Origin: Macrococcus sp. DPC7161 | Lineage (GTDB): Bacteria > Bacillota > Bacilli > Staphylococcales > Staphylococcaceae | Assembly: GCF_004117835.1 (NCBI RefSeq) | Contig: NZ_SDSC01000007.1 | Coordinates: forward strand, 28,138-92,137 | DNA: 64,000 nt | Direction: 5' to 3' | In this document: positions 32,269 to 42,130 of the stretch, in pieces | Numbering within the stretch: the stretch's first letter is position 1 | Layout of the letters: every line of letters starts with the position of its first letter | The notes under the pieces: generated by a model | What the model saw: only the letters and a program-made list of their open reading frames with translations | The model's database searches: none | Told to the model about the DNA's origin: nothing | Translations under genes and position numbers: made by a program

Positions 32269-32829
32269 TTAAAATCGAATCATATTAGCAGCTTGTTCAA
32301 CATTAGGGAAATGATTCAATTGATTCAATTGTTCATCCATAATTTCTAAAGCGAATGCATGATCTTCTTGTTCAATCGCTTTTAATGCTTCAGTAGATGT
32401 TTGATCTAATTTTTTAAATTTGAAATCTACTTTGTAGTTTAACTTTTCGCCTTTACCATATACAAGCTCACCTAATACTTTTTGTGTTCCATTACCTTCA
32501 AATAAATGTTTCAACGCTTCAGGTAATGTAAGTCTAAATTGATAATGTGGCGTATGTTCCATTAAATATTGATACAATAATTCATCAATTTTGTAGTCTA
32601 CTTGTACATGAAGAGTTGTATCATCCGTCGTGATTTTTGTATTTTTGATCATAAAGTGTGGCATAAAGAACGCACGCTCAGAAAAATCTTTTGGTAATTC
32701 CGGCCCTTTTACGACTTCCACATTTTTACTTAATGTAACGGTTGGTCTTTGATTTTTAGTTAAGAAATAATATAAACCACCTGTAACAATTGCAATTGCT
32801 GATACTGTTAAAGTTCTTTTCATACCCAT
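32269..32829 (-). CDS. membrane-anchored hypothetical protein
   Basis: 186-residue protein with one N-terminal hydrophobic segment (residues 7-23) and a long hydrophilic, mostly extracytoplasmic part of beta/alpha character (KNTKITTDDTTLHVQVDYK). The segment lacks a lipobox. Not recognised. It is convergent with luxS and transcribed alone. GGAG lies before the ATG at 32829. Confidence 0.75.
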   Translation of the reverse strand: MGMKRTLTVSAIAIVTGGLYYFLTKNQRPTVTLSKNVEVVKGPELPKDFSERAFFMPHFMIKNTKITTDDTTLHVQVDYKIDELLYQYLMEHTPHYQFRLTLPEALKHLFEGNGTQKVLGELVYGKGEKLNYKVDFKFKKLDQTSTEALKAIEQEDHAFALEIMDEQLNQLNHFPNVEQAANMIRF

Positions 32830-32951
32830 AATGCTTCCTCCAATTTTTATACAAATATTCCTTTCTCCCTTATATGTATACAGTTACCATTTGATTTATA
32901 AATATAAAATGATAAGTATGATTTACGTACTTTGAAAGAAAGATTACATAA

Positions 32952-33506
32952 GTGTTATTTTTAAAAACGCCTGTTAATAAACTATTACCCAATTTATATA
33001 CCCTATTATTCGTATTATTTGTATTATTAATATTTGAACAAATATTACAGTTAATTGTGGCTTTAATATTTCCAGATATATATAGCGTATTACCATTTAC
33101 ATTAGATATTTTCTTTACTGAAGATATCGCAAACTTGTTACATATTCCATCTTGGATTGTTGTTATTATCATTATTGCAATACTAATAGCTTTGACCTTA
33201 ATTGTAGTAGAAATGTTAGTACAATACAATGAAATGCAAGAAGAATTATTTATAGGAGATGAAGTTGATCGTCACCTTTATCAAGCTGTCTTCACACGAC
33301 CACAAGTGAAATATCATGATTTACCAATCTATACTGGTGATTTTATGCGTGATAACAAATCAGAGATTTCATTATCACATTATCAAAAGAACAAGAATAA
33401 ATTTACACAAAATTTACTATTTATTAACTTGGTATTAGTTTTCATTTTGTATGATAACCTTACGGAGTTGATCATATGTTTAATGAAAAAGAACGTATTC
33501 ATTTAA
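32952..33506 (+). CDS. membrane protein of unknown function
   Basis: 184-residue protein with strong hydrophobic segments at about 15-40, 68-88 and 151-165 and a charged domain of some 60 residues after the second (VQYNEMQEELFIGDEVDRHL). It begins with GTG and has only a weak ribosome site, so the start is uncertain. It overlaps the following small gene by 31 nt, which suggests coupled translation of a two-gene cassette. Confidence 0.6.
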   Translation: MLFLKTPVNKLLPNLYTLLFVLFVLLIFEQILQLIVALIFPDIYSVLPFTLDIFFTEDIANLLHIPSWIVVIIIIAILIALTLIVVEMLVQYNEMQEELFIGDEVDRHLYQAVFTRPQVKYHDLPIYTGDFMRDNKSEISLSHYQKNKNKFTQNLLFINLVLVFILYDNLTELIICLMKKNVFI

Positions 33507-33748
33507 TTGTTTGCTATGGTGCTGAAGATGCAATTGATATCTATCATCAACATAAACCGTCCATAGATATGAGTGAGTTTTCATTATTTAAGAGCAAATT
33601 CAAGTTACCATCACATAGATTTAGTCAAAACTTAGCAGAAGCCATTACGTATTTTGAATATTGCTACCAATTACATAAAGATAATTACGATGAAGTCCTC
33701 GATTTCTTCAATACACTACGCGCAATTGAAAGACAAGTCGCCAATTAA
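33476..33748 (+). CDS. small soluble hypothetical protein
   Basis: 90-residue protein, helix-rich and charged (MFNEKERIHLIVCYGAEDAI), with no motif I recognise. The start is supported by GGAG eight nt upstream inside the preceding membrane-protein gene. It ends 3 nt before a clear terminator. Confidence 0.65.
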   Translation: MFNEKERIHLIVCYGAEDAIDIYHQHKPSIDMSEFSLFKSKFKLPSHRFSQNLAEAITYFEYCYQLHKDNYDEVLDFFNTLRAIERQVAN

Positions 33749-33750
33749 AG

Positions 33751-33783
33751 AAATGCCATTCCATTAGGAGTGGCATTTTTTGT
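33751..33783 (+). terminator. terminator of the two-gene cassette
   Basis: 8-bp stem AAATGCCA/TGGCATTT with a 12-nt loop at 33751-33778, followed by TTTTTTG. Confidence 0.82.
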
Positions 33784-33835
33784 GAGGGTGGATGTGTGTC
33801 GATGTGTATGTGTGGATGGATGGGTTGATGGGTTG

Positions 33836-34174
33836 TGGCACTCAGATCCATTTTGAGTGCCACTACTCATGAATTTTTCAAGATTCAACCTCGTTGTGGC
33901 ACTCAGATTCATTTTGAGTGCCACTACTCAATAATTTCTCAGGATTTCTCCTCGTTGTGGCACTCAGATCTATTTTGAGTGCCACTACTCATGAATTTTT
34001 CAAGATTCAACCTCGTTGTGGCACTCAGATTCATTTTGAGTGCCACTACTCATGAATTTTTCAAGATTCAACCTCGTTGTGGCACTCAGATCTATTTTGA
34101 GTGCCACTACTCAATAGTTTCTCAGGATTTCTCCTTGTTGTGGCACTCAGATTCATTTTGAGTGCCACTACTCA
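33836..34174. repeat. tandem array of six 61-nt hairpin units (array 2)
   Basis: Six copies of the hairpin TGGCACTCA-N9-TGAGTGCCA start at 33836, 33897, 33958, 34019, 34080 and 34141, exactly 61 nt apart. Linkers come in two kinds, one with GAATTTTTCAAGATTCAACC (A) and one with ATAATTTCTCAGGATTTCTC (B), in the order A B A A B. A GT-rich tract (33784-33835) precedes it. The array fills the gap between convergent genes ending at 33748 and 34193; the rest of this gap holds nothing else I can see. Confidence 0.92.
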
Positions 34175-34192
34175 AAACAAAAATAACCAAAT

Positions 34193-35089
34193 TTATTTCA
34201 ACCCATCATAATATGTTCCGCGATTATTTCCTATTCGATTTGCATATTGTGTTAAATATCTTTGAACAGTTCTCTCTGGTAATCCTGTAAAATCTACTAA
34301 TTCCGAACACTTTAATGGTTCATTCTTTATTAACAGTGCTTCATTAAACATATTCATAAATGCTTCTTTTTTACTTATAGTAGCGCCGCAATCACAGCGA
34401 ACATAACGACTGTTTGTCGCTGCTGTCATACCAATTTTGTTACATTTCGGACATCTTATCCCACCGTTCATCTTCTCAAATGGATAATACTGTATGATTT
34501 CTTTCGGATGATCATTTTCATGATGTTGAATCAATTGCTTTGCAAATTTGATATCTGTTCGTTGATATTTTGGTAAACGCGCTAAGTAACTTACTAATTC
34601 ATCTAGCTGGTGTGCATAGTAAACGTGTTCATGTTGCATAAAGCCATTTAATCGAAATGTATCATTAATAAATAATAATTTGCTTTCTACTTGATATTGT
34701 TTACCCAAATAATTTAATATATGTTCTAATTTCATATGTGCTCGATTCAGTTGACTAAAGCAATCTACATAAACACTTGTGCCTTTTTTAATTAAATTTC
34801 CTTTTTCATAATGATATATCCCAGTAAAATTTTTAACATCAATATGAATGATTTTGTCTCTTGAAAATATTAAAAAATCGTTTTGAAACCAGCCATTTTG
34901 CTTACACTGAAAATCCCATATAAAACAAATATCTAATGCTAAAAGTCGTTCGTAAAATTGAAGTTCGCCTTCGTAGCCTAACTGATATTGCTGAAACTCA
35001 TATAAATCATGCTTATTTAATTCAATACGGTCATGGATTGATTGTAAATAACGTTTATATTGTGATGGTATGTGCATTTTTATCAGCAT
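34193..35089 (-). CDS. NERD nuclease-like domain, zinc ribbon and C-terminal HTH protein
   Basis: 298-residue protein. The NERD/PD-(D/E)xK-like core has Glu40-x-Glu42 (GYEGELQF), Asp71 (FQNDFLIF) and Asp84-x-Lys86 (HIDVKNFTG), the layout of a metal-dependent nuclease site. A zinc ribbon follows with Cys213-x2-Cys216 and Cys232-x-Cys234. The last 55 residues (ELVDFTGLPERTVQRYLTQY) look like a helix-turn-helix. A second gene at 44626-45525 has the same architecture. Start supported by AGGAGG. Function unknown. Confidence 0.8.
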   Translation of the reverse strand: MLIKMHIPSQYKRYLQSIHDRIELNKHDLYEFQQYQLGYEGELQFYERLLALDICFIWDFQCKQNGWFQNDFLIFSRDKIIHIDVKNFTGIYHYEKGNLIKKGTSVYVDCFSQLNRAHMKLEHILNYLGKQYQVESKLLFINDTFRLNGFMQHEHVYYAHQLDELVSYLARLPKYQRTDIKFAKQLIQHHENDHPKEIIQYYPFEKMNGGIRCPKCNKIGMTAATNSRYVRCDCGATISKKEAFMNMFNEALLIKNEPLKCSELVDFTGLPERTVQRYLTQYANRIGNNRGTYYDGLK

Positions 35090-35122
35090 AAGTACCTCCT
35101 ACACCAATATACAACATTTATA

Positions 35123-35142
35123 AAAAGTTAACAAATGTTAAC
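35123..35142 (-). promoter_or_regulatory. GTTAAC motif shared by both NERD genes
   Basis: AAAAGTTAACAAA (35123-35135) is identical to the sequence at 45552-45564 before the other NERD gene, 27-34 nt upstream of each start. Here it is part of a GTTAAC-AAAT-GTTAAC pair. It may be a common regulator site. Confidence 0.45.
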
Positions 35143-35153
35143 TCACAAACCTT

Positions 35154-35184
35154 AAAAAAGACACCCTAATCTAAGGGTGTCTCA
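35154..35184 (-). terminator. terminator after deoB
   Basis: 8-bp stem GACACCCT/AGGGTGTC at 35160-35181 followed by TTTTTT on the minus strand, 5 nt after the deoB stop. Confidence 0.88.
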
Positions 35185-35188
35185 TTCA

Positions 35189-36361
35189 TTATTTTAAATC
35201 TTTTAAATAACTTGTACCGAATTGTGGTAATTCAACATCAAAGTTATCGGCGATAGTTGCACCAATTGATGCAAATGTATCGTGACTTTCTAAAGCGCCA
35301 CCTTTTAATGATTTTGAATACATCAATAATGGTACGTATTCACGTGTGTGGTCAGTTCCTGGCATTGTTGGGTCATTACCGTGGTCTGCTGTGATGATTA
35401 ATAAATCATCTTCACGTAATGCATCTAATAATTCACCTAAACGCTCATCAAATGCTTTAATGGCATTCATATAGCCTTCTTTATCACGACGATGACCGTA
35501 TAACGCATCGAAATCAACTAAGTTCAAGAAACTTAATCCATTGAAATCACGTCCAACAACGTCCATTAATTTATCCATACCATCCATATTATCTTTAGTT
35601 CGAATCGCTTCTGTCACGCCTTCACCATCATAAATGTCATTGATCTTACCAATAGCAATGACATCTAAATCTGCATCTTTCATCGCATTCATTACTGTTT
35701 TACCGAATGGTTTCAATGCATAGTCATGACGATTAGATGTACGTGTAAAGTTACCTGGTTCTCCTACATATGGACGTGCGATGATACGACCGATTAAATA
35801 TTTAGGATCTTTCGTTAATTCACGAACTTTCTCACAAATATCATATAACTCTTCTAATGGAATGATTTCTTCGTGTGCTGCAATTTGTAATACAGGGTCT
35901 GCAGATGTGTAGACGATTAAATCACCTGTTTTCATTTGGTGTTCGCCCCACTCATCAATAATTGCTGTTCCTGAAGCAGGCTTGTTCGCAACAACTTTGC
36001 GTCCTGTCATTTCTTCAATTTCTTTAACAAGTTCATCTGGGAATCCATCTGGATAAACTTTAAATGGTTTATCGATATTTAAGCCCATAATTTCCCAATG
36101 ACCAGTCATTGTATCTTTACCAACTGATAATTCACGTAACTTTGTATAATATGCCTCAGGTGCATCCACTTTAGATACAACAGGTAATTCAGCAATATTT
36201 CCTAAACCTAAACGTTCTAAATTTGGTAACTTACCTTCAAATCCTTCTAATGTATGCTTTAATGTGTGGCTACCAACATCACCAAAATCTTTCGCATCAG
36301 GTGATTCACCAATACCTACAGAATCCATAACGATTAAATGTACTCTTTTAAATTGCGTCAT
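35189..36361 (-). CDS. deoB: phosphopentomutase
   Basis: 390-residue alkaline-phosphatase superfamily mutase interconverting (deoxy)ribose-1-P and -5-P. Metal sites: [13 protein letters not shown] at the N-terminus, with MTGHWEIMG, and [10 protein letters not shown] and [10 protein letters not shown] near the C-terminus. Follows pdp after 13 nt; it supplies deoxyribose-5-P to DeoC. Confidence 0.97.
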   Translation of the reverse strand: MTQFKRVHLIVMDSVGIGESPDAKDFGDVGSHTLKHTLEGFEGKLPNLERLGLGNIAELPVVSKVDAPEAYYTKLRELSVGKDTMTGHWEIMGLNIDKPFKVYPDGFPDELVKEIEEMTGRKVVANKPASGTAIIDEWGEHQMKTGDLIVYTSADPVLQIAAHEEIIPLEELYDICEKVRELTKDPKYLIGRIIARPYVGEPGNFTRTSNRHDYALKPFGKTVMNAMKDADLDVIAIGKINDIYDGEGVTEAIRTKDNMDGMDKLMDVVGRDFNGLSFLNLVDFDALYGHRRDKEGYMNAIKAFDERLGELLDALREDDLLIITADHGNDPTMPGTDHTREYVPLLMYSKSLKGGALESHDTFASIGATIADNFDVELPQFGTSYLKDLK

Positions 36362-36374
36362 AATAAACGACTCC

Positions 36375-37676
36375 TTATTCCGTGATGACTTTATGAATTA
36401 ACTTAGGTGCAGTTGCACTGTCACTCACTTCAATATTTTGATAAATCTTTTCGATTACATCATCTACATTATCACGGTTTGCATAAATTGTCACAAGTGA
36501 TTCACCTGCTTCAACTTTATCTCCTACTTTTTTACGTAACATTAATCCAACTGCAAGATCAATTGTGTCTTCTTTTGTAGCACGTCCTGCACCTAATAAC
36601 ATTGATGCAACACCAATTTCATCTGCAACAATTTTACTTACTACACCTGATTGTTTTGCAGGGACTTCAATTTCATATTTTGCTTGTGGTAATTTTGATA
36701 AATCATCCACCACTGAAGCGTCGCCACCTTGGTTTGCAAGGAACGTTTTGAATTTATCTAAAGCTTTACCATTTTGAATCACTTCTAATAACATTTCACG
36801 TGCTTCTTCTAATGTTGATGCTTTTTTAGCTAAAACGACCATTTGGCTACCTAATGTTAATACCAATTCTGTTAAATCTTCTGGCCCTTCTCCACGTAAT
36901 GTTTCAATCGCTTCTTTTACTTCTAACGCATTACCAATGGCAAATCCTAACGGTTGGCTCATATCAGAAATAATCGCCATTGTATTTCTACCTACGTTAT
37001 TACCGATTTTCACCATTGCGTGTGCTAACATTTCAGCATCTTCATCTGTTTTCATAAATGCGCCTGCACCTGTTTTTACGTCTAAAACGATTGCATCTGC
37101 ACCAGCAGCGATTTTTTTACTCATAATACTTGATGCAATTAATGGAATACTGTTTACAGTACCTGTAACATCACGTAATGCATATAACTTTTTGTCAGCA
37201 GGTGTTAAGTTACCTGTTTGTCCAATAACCGCAAGTTTATCTTCGTTTACAATTTTCACGAAATCATCTTCCGAAATTTCTACGTGGAAACCTTCAACCG
37301 CTTCTAACTTATCAATTGTTCCACCTGTATGACCTAATCCACGTCCACTCATTTTAGCTACTGGAATATCTAACGCTGCTACTAATGGCCCTAATACTAA
37401 AGTCGTTGTATCACCTACGCCACCTGTTGAGTGTTTATCCACTTTAACGCCTTCAATAGCTGATAAATCGATTTGATCGCCACTTTCAACCATTGCCATT
37501 GTTAAATTAGCACGTTCTTCATCATTCATATCTTGGAAGAAAATCGCCATTGCTAAACTTGAAGCTTGATAATCTGGAATTGAACCATCTGTATAACCTT
37601 TCACAAAAAATTCAATTTCCGCTTTCGTTAAAGCTTGTCCGTCTCTTTTTTTACCAATAATGTCTACCATTCTCAT
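36375..37676 (-). CDS. pdp: pyrimidine-nucleoside phosphorylase
   Basis: 433-residue enzyme that splits thymidine, uridine or deoxyuridine with phosphate. The signature [14 protein letters not shown] and the preceding glycosyltransferase family 3 helices are clear; the C-terminal PYNP domain is complete. Member of the deoC-pdp-deoB operon, 51 nt after deoC. Confidence 0.97.
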   Translation of the reverse strand: MRMVDIIGKKRDGQALTKAEIEFFVKGYTDGSIPDYQASSLAMAIFFQDMNDEERANLTMAMVESGDQIDLSAIEGVKVDKHSTGGVGDTTTLVLGPLVAALDIPVAKMSGRGLGHTGGTIDKLEAVEGFHVEISEDDFVKIVNEDKLAVIGQTGNLTPADKKLYALRDVTGTVNSIPLIASSIMSKKIAAGADAIVLDVKTGAGAFMKTDEDAEMLAHAMVKIGNNVGRNTMAIISDMSQPLGFAIGNALEVKEAIETLRGEGPEDLTELVLTLGSQMVVLAKKASTLEEAREMLLEVIQNGKALDKFKTFLANQGGDASVVDDLSKLPQAKYEIEVPAKQSGVVSKIVADEIGVASMLLGAGRATKEDTIDLAVGLMLRKKVGDKVEAGESLVTIYANRDNVDDVIEKIYQNIEVSDSATAPKLIHKVITE

Positions 37677-37727
37677 AATAAATTCCTCCTTGTATACGCT
37701 TACATTAGTTGTCTGGAAAACGAGAGA

Positions 37728-38390
37728 TTAATAATCTCCCGTCGCTTGTTCACCTTTTAAAATTTGTACACCAGCACTTGCACCAATACGAGTTGCGCCG
37801 TTATCGATCATTGTTTTCACATCTTCGTAAGAACGAATACCACCAGATGCTTTAACGCCCATATCTGGTCCTACTGTTTTACGCATTAATGCGATGTCTT
37901 CAGCTGTTGCACCTGCAGTTGAGAAACCTGTAGAAGTTTTAACGAAATCCGCGCCAACTTCTTTCGCAATTTCACAAACACGAACTTTTTCTTCGTCTGT
38001 TAATAAAGCTGTCTCAATAATCACTTTCGTTGTAACATCTCCTGATGCATCAACAACTGCTTTAATGTCTTCACGTACTAAATCATAATTACCATCTTTA
38101 ACAGCGCCAATGTTGATCACCATATCAACTTCGCCAGCACCATTTTCAATCGCGTCACGTGTTTCAAACGCTTTTACAGCAGGCGTGTTCGCACCTAATG
38201 GGAATCCGATTACTGTACATACAAGCACATCTGTTCCTTTTAATGCTTCAGCTGCATATTTTACGTGTGTTGGGTTTACACAAACACTCATAAAGTCATA
38301 CTGCTTTGCTTCTTCTAATAACTGATCGATTTGTTGTTTTGTCGTATCTGCTTTTAATGCAGTGTGGTCAATATACTTTGCTAAGTTCAT
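37728..38390 (-). CDS. deoC: deoxyribose-phosphate aldolase
   Basis: 220-residue class I aldolase splitting deoxyribose-5-P into acetaldehyde and glyceraldehyde-3-P. The N-terminal [14 protein letters not shown], the Schiff-base region [24 protein letters not shown] and the [12 protein letters not shown] end are visible. First gene of the deo operon, 77 nt after deoR. Confidence 0.97.
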   Translation of the reverse strand: MNLAKYIDHTALKADTTKQQIDQLLEEAKQYDFMSVCVNPTHVKYAAEALKGTDVLVCTVIGFPLGANTPAVKAFETRDAIENGAGEVDMVINIGAVKDGNYDLVREDIKAVVDASGDVTTKVIIETALLTDEEKVRVCEIAKEVGADFVKTSTGFSTAGATAEDIALMRKTVGPDMGVKASGGIRSYEDVKTMIDNGATRIGASAGVQILKGEQATGDY

Positions 38391-38467
38391 TAATTATGCC
38401 TCCCTTTAATTCTTTTTTAGTTTAACACATCTTTGAACAAAAGTAAAATCAAAATATGAACTTTTTT

Positions 38468-39397
38468 TCATAACAACTTATTTGCTGTCTCGCTATCTGT
38501 AATCAATACATTTGGAATCTTACCGATTAAGGCACCGCGAATGGCATCGACTTTATGTCTACCACCTGCAACTAAAATACTTTTTGGTATGCTCTTTAAT
38601 GTCTCTAAAGTCACACCCATTGTACGTTCGTTAATTTGTGCATCAGCAACTTTACCTTCTGCATCAAAGAAGCGTGAACAAATATCACCAATTGCATTTT
38701 CTCTTAGTTTGAATTTTTCTTCCTCATTTAAGAAACCTAATTTAAACAATAAAGCATTTTCTCGAACACTACCTACTGTATAAACGGCAACATCACATTC
38801 TGTTCCTAAATCTAAAATACTTTTAATATGACGATCTTCACTCACTAACTTTTTAACTTCTGGAGAATCAAATATCACTGGCACTGGTAAATCACGCGGA
38901 ATTGAATTAAAACTCTTTGCAAATAAACTTAATGTTTCATGTGCATTCGTTTTCACATTTGAATAAGATACACCACCTTTTAGCTGTACCGTCTCTACAT
39001 CTGAAAGATTCATTTGTTTCATTGCTTTAGCTGTACGGTACATTGTTTTACCCCAACTGATACCAACAATGTCACTATCATTGATGTTTTCATATAAATA
39101 CTCCGCAGCACGTTCCGCGACAGCCTTTTGAATCACATCATAAGAATCACTTACCACTTCTTTAATGATTACTTCTTTCAAACCATACTTCTCTTGTAAC
39201 TTCGTTGCTAAATTTTCACTGCGTTCAAATGGATCATCGATAATAATTTGAACAAATCCTTGGTCTTTTGCGAATTGTAATTGTCTTGATACTGTTGGTC
39301 TTGAAATATTCAACTCATCAGCAATTTGCTTTTGACCTAATTCCTCTTCGTAATACATTTTTGCAATTTTAATACACTGTCTGATTTTATCGTCCAT
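38468..39397 (-). CDS. deoR: deoxynucleoside operon repressor (SorC/DeoR-type)
   Basis: 309-residue regulator: an N-terminal HTH (LGQKQIADELNISRPTVSRQL) and a sugar-phosphate-binding effector domain of the SorC family, like Bacillus DeoR. In that family deoxyribose-5-P relieves repression. The start at 39397 has AGGTGGGG six nt upstream; a GTG four codons earlier lies inside that site. It precedes the deoC-pdp-deoB genes in the same direction. Confidence 0.93.
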   Translation of the reverse strand: MDDKIRQCIKIAKMYYEEELGQKQIADELNISRPTVSRQLQFAKDQGFVQIIIDDPFERSENLATKLQEKYGLKEVIIKEVVSDSYDVIQKAVAERAAEYLYENINDSDIVGISWGKTMYRTAKAMKQMNLSDVETVQLKGGVSYSNVKTNAHETLSLFAKSFNSIPRDLPVPVIFDSPEVKKLVSEDRHIKSILDLGTECDVAVYTVGSVRENALLFKLGFLNEEEKFKLRENAIGDICSRFFDAEGKVADAQINERTMGVTLETLKSIPKSILVAGGRHKVDAIRGALIGKIPNVLITDSETANKLL

Positions 39398-39444
39398 GAA
39401 ATGCCCCACCTCTCCTACTTCAATAAAATTTTAACTAAAAATCA

Positions 39445-39473
39445 AAAAAAATACACCCTTTATGGGTGTATTT
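39445..39473 (-). terminator. terminator after dps
   Basis: 8-bp stem ATACACCC/GGGTGTAT with TTTAT loop at 39451-39471, followed by a run of seven or more T on the minus strand. Confidence 0.9.
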
Positions 39474-39479
39474 ACGAAA

Positions 39480-39929
39480 TTATTTTAAGAATGACTTGAA
39501 CATCCAGTTATGTTTCTCTAAATCAGTAATCATACCTAAGAACATATCACTTGTCATTTCATCGCCTTCAGCTTCAGCAATTTCTTTACCTTCTTTAAGT
39601 TGATCGATGATTTTTGTGAAGTCTTTAGATAAATCTTTCACCATTTCTTCAGCTGATAAATTCTTCTTCGCTTCTTTAACAATTGCTAAATCTAAACTTT
39701 CTTTTAATGTTGCAACTGGATGACCTTCAACTGCTAAAATACGTTCTGCTAAATCATCGATATATGTACTTGCTTCATTATAAAGTAATTCAAACTTTTC
39801 GTGTAAGCTAAAGAAACTTGGTCCTTTAACATACCAGTGATAGTTATGTAACTTCGTATACATTACCGTCCAGTTTGCGACTTGTTGATTTAATGCTTTC
39901 ACTACTTTATTTTCTGCTGATTTTGCCAT
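39480..39929 (-). CDS. dps: Dps/MrgA family ferritin-like DNA-protection protein
   Basis: 149-residue mini-ferritin forming a dodecamer that oxidises and stores iron and guards DNA from peroxide. Ferroxidase ligands lie in KLHNYHWYVKGPSFFSLHEKFE. The start at 39929 (MAKSAENKV) has GGAGGAA upstream; the five-codon extension to 39944 would consume that site. A PerR box lies upstream. Confidence 0.95.
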   Translation of the reverse strand: MAKSAENKVVKALNQQVANWTVMYTKLHNYHWYVKGPSFFSLHEKFELLYNEASTYIDDLAERILAVEGHPVATLKESLDLAIVKEAKKNLSAEEMVKDLSKDFTKIIDQLKEGKEIAEAEGDEMTSDMFLGMITDLEKHNWMFKSFLK

Positions 39930-39970
39930 GTTTAATTCCTCCAATAATCTTATTTATATTAATTATTATA

Positions 39971-39985
39971 TTATAATCATTCTAA
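39971..39985 (-). promoter_or_regulatory. PerR box upstream of dps
   Basis: Minus strand TTAGAATGATTATAA differs from the PerR consensus TTATAATnATTATAA at one position. It is about 42 nt upstream of the dps start, as expected for peroxide derepression. The divergent DUF3169 gene starts 67 nt on the other side. Confidence 0.75.
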
Positions 39986-40051
39986 ATAAGCAACTTATAT
40001 GCACTGCTCAACTTCAAATTGGGTATAATAAAGAAAAAACAGGAGGTCTGT

Positions 40052-40729
40052 ATGAAATATAAACTTTTTGCTATCATCATTATACTATGTATCACTGCTT
40101 TTATTCTAACAATGTACTTATGGGATAATTTAGTAACGAATGCACTTACTTCTACAAATTATGTTGTCTTTTTAGTAGCCATTGGCCTGATTTTTAGTTT
40201 CATATCATTTATCTTCAGCAAACAAGCTATTAAAGTCGATAATGATCCAAATCTCATTCATAGCGAACAAGACCGTGCAAGTTTCAAAAAGTTCTCTGAA
40301 ATGAATATCGCTTTAATCATTGCATTTTATTTTGCACTTGGATCATTGTTACTCGTTTCACTTAATGATGCACCGATTTGGTTAGGCATTCTGTCTGTGA
40401 TTGTGTTAGCCATCGCTATATTCATGCGCTATTACGGGTACGGTATGATTAATAAACTATACCCTGAAAAAGATTTACCTAATACATTTGAATCTGACTT
40501 TGACGATAAATTAATCGATGCGTTAACTAAAGATGAAATGATCACCATTTTCACTGGATTATACAATGCTTACAAAATTACAAATCTTTTGTTACCAGCA
40601 AGTCTGTTATTAATTACTTTATACGGTTTCCACACAGGAACGTCACAACAGTTTGCACTGTCAGTCATTGCACTCGTTGCAATCGTTATTAACACTGTAT
40701 ATCAAGTTACAGTGCGTAAATTAATATAA
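40052..40729 (+). CDS. DUF3169-like membrane protein
   Basis: 225-residue protein with about six hydrophobic segments (for example residues 4-22, 34-54, 85-103, 109-127 and two near the C-terminus). The C-terminal half (FESDFDDKLIDALTKDEM) resembles the DUF3169 family. The ATG at 40052 is chosen because AGGAGG sits five nt upstream; the extension to 40019 has no support. Function unknown. Confidence 0.75.
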   Translation: MKYKLFAIIIILCITAFILTMYLWDNLVTNALTSTNYVVFLVAIGLIFSFISFIFSKQAIKVDNDPNLIHSEQDRASFKKFSEMNIALIIAFYFALGSLLLVSLNDAPIWLGILSVIVLAIAIFMRYYGYGMINKLYPEKDLPNTFESDFDDKLIDALTKDEMITIFTGLYNAYKITNLLLPASLLLITLYGFHTGTSQQFALSVIALVAIVINTVYQVTVRKLI

Positions 40730-40730
40730 A

Positions 40731-40764
40731 AAAATTGCGATGGCTTTTGCCATCGCAATTTTTT
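40731..40764. terminator. bidirectional terminator DUF3169 / MFS
   Basis: Perfect 14-bp stem AAAATTGCGATGGC/GCCATCGCAATTTT with TTTT loop at 40731-40762, between convergent genes. Confidence 0.92.
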
Positions 40765-42028
40765 AATTTTCTTCAACCACTAATGGTTTGTCAGGTTTCA
40801 CAAAGAACCATAAAACAATCGCGACCATTACTGGAATGACGATTAATTTCAATGTTAAATCCCAACCAATTCTATCTGCTAACATACCTGCTAATAATGG
40901 ACTTAATAACGCACCAACGTTACCCCATAAGTTCATCCAACCAGATACAGTACCTGAGAAGTTACGACCTAAGTCTGTCGCAGCTGCCCAACTCATACCC
41001 ATTGATAAACCTACGCCACCTAAACATAATGAGAACCAGAAGATGACCATGTAAAGGTTAGAAGTTGCTAACGCCATAAATAATGAAATTGAGAATACGA
41101 TAAATCCGGCAATCGCAATCACGCCACGTGCCATAAACTTAGAATGTCCTGCTTGTATAATTTTATCAGAAATTGTGCCACCTACTAAAATCAATACAAA
41201 CATCATAATCCAAGGTGCACCAGCGACAATACCCATATCTTTTAACACAACACCGTGTTCTTCAGAAAGGTATGTTGGTAACCAAATTAAGAATAAAGTA
41301 ATAACGAATTGAACTACGAAATATTGTGCTGCAATCGCAAAGAAACTAAAGTGACCAAAGAAAGCACTCCAAGGCGCTGAAGTTTTTCCAGTTTTAACAA
41401 CGTCACGATTTTCTTGAATGTATAATTTTTCAGCTTCATTCACCATTTTATGTTGTTCTGGTAAGTCTTTTGCAATAATTACCCATAAAGCAGCAATCAC
41501 GATACCAACTAAACCAAAGATGTAAAATACAGCTTGCCATCCAAACGCACTTGTAATTGCAACTGTAACAAATGGTGCGATTACAGGCCCAAAGTAAGAT
41601 CCTGCTAATAAGAAACTTGATGCACGCCCTTTTTCATCACGTGCAAACCAGTATGTATTAAATACTGCGTTTGATGGATACATCGGCGCTTCACCAACAC
41701 CGAATAAGAAACGAACTGCGTATAATAAACCATGGTTTTTCACTAAACCAGTAAGAATCGTAAATGCACTCCACCATAATAAGGCGATTGTTAACATTTT
41801 ACGTGGACCATACTTTTCAGCTAAGATTCCCGAAGGTACTTGCATTGCTGCATAACCTAATGAGAAGAATGATGCTAATAATCCAAATTGCGTTTTGTTC
41901 ATATTTAAGTCTTCCATCATTGGTGCTGCAATGATAGAGATGTTCGAACGGTCCATATAAGCAATAACCCCAATAATGAAGAAGGCAATTGCAAAGTACC
42001 AACGAACGCTACTTCTTTTTTCTGTCAT
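40763..42028 (-). CDS. MFS anion:cation symporter (hexuronate/glucarate type)
   Basis: 421-residue transporter with 12 predicted membrane segments. FIIGVIAYMDRSNISIIAAP and the loop LAEKYGPRKML are typical of the ACS family that carries hexuronates, glucarate, galactonate or similar organic acids; the substrate is not decided. A perfect cre box lies about 105 nt upstream, so carbon catabolite control is likely. No catabolic genes for such acids sit beside it. Confidence 0.88.
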   Translation of the reverse strand: MTEKRSSVRWYFAIAFFIIGVIAYMDRSNISIIAAPMMEDLNMNKTQFGLLASFFSLGYAAMQVPSGILAEKYGPRKMLTIALLWWSAFTILTGLVKNHGLLYAVRFLFGVGEAPMYPSNAVFNTYWFARDEKGRASSFLLAGSYFGPVIAPFVTVAITSAFGWQAVFYIFGLVGIVIAALWVIIAKDLPEQHKMVNEAEKLYIQENRDVVKTGKTSAPWSAFFGHFSFFAIAAQYFVVQFVITLFLIWLPTYLSEEHGVVLKDMGIVAGAPWIMMFVLILVGGTISDKIIQAGHSKFMARGVIAIAGFIVFSISLFMALATSNLYMVIFWFSLCLGGVGLSMGMSWAAATDLGRNFSGTVSGWMNLWGNVGALLSPLLAGMLADRIGWDLTLKLIVIPVMVAIVLWFFVKPDKPLVVEEN

Positions 42029-42077
42029 AATAAACCCCTACTTTCGAAATAATAATGCATCGATATAAACTAAAATT

Positions 42078-42094
42078 CATACAGTCATCGTATG
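42078..42094 (-). promoter_or_regulatory. inverted repeat between MFS and bdh
   Basis: CATAC-AGTCATC-GTATG, a 5-bp symmetric operator-like site about 50 nt upstream of the MFS start, probably in its leader. The binding protein is unknown. Confidence 0.4.
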
Positions 42095-42130
42095 TCTTAA
42101 ATATTTTGACTATTTAAAATTAACATATCA

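Noticed and set aside
32870..33229. Minus-strand 119-residue Asn/Ile-rich ORF
   Set aside because: It is antisense to the membrane-protein gene, has low-complexity composition and no ribosome site.
33836..34174. CRISPR array
   Set aside because: The intervals are just two recurring linker types, not unique spacers; the whole 61-nt unit is the repeat.
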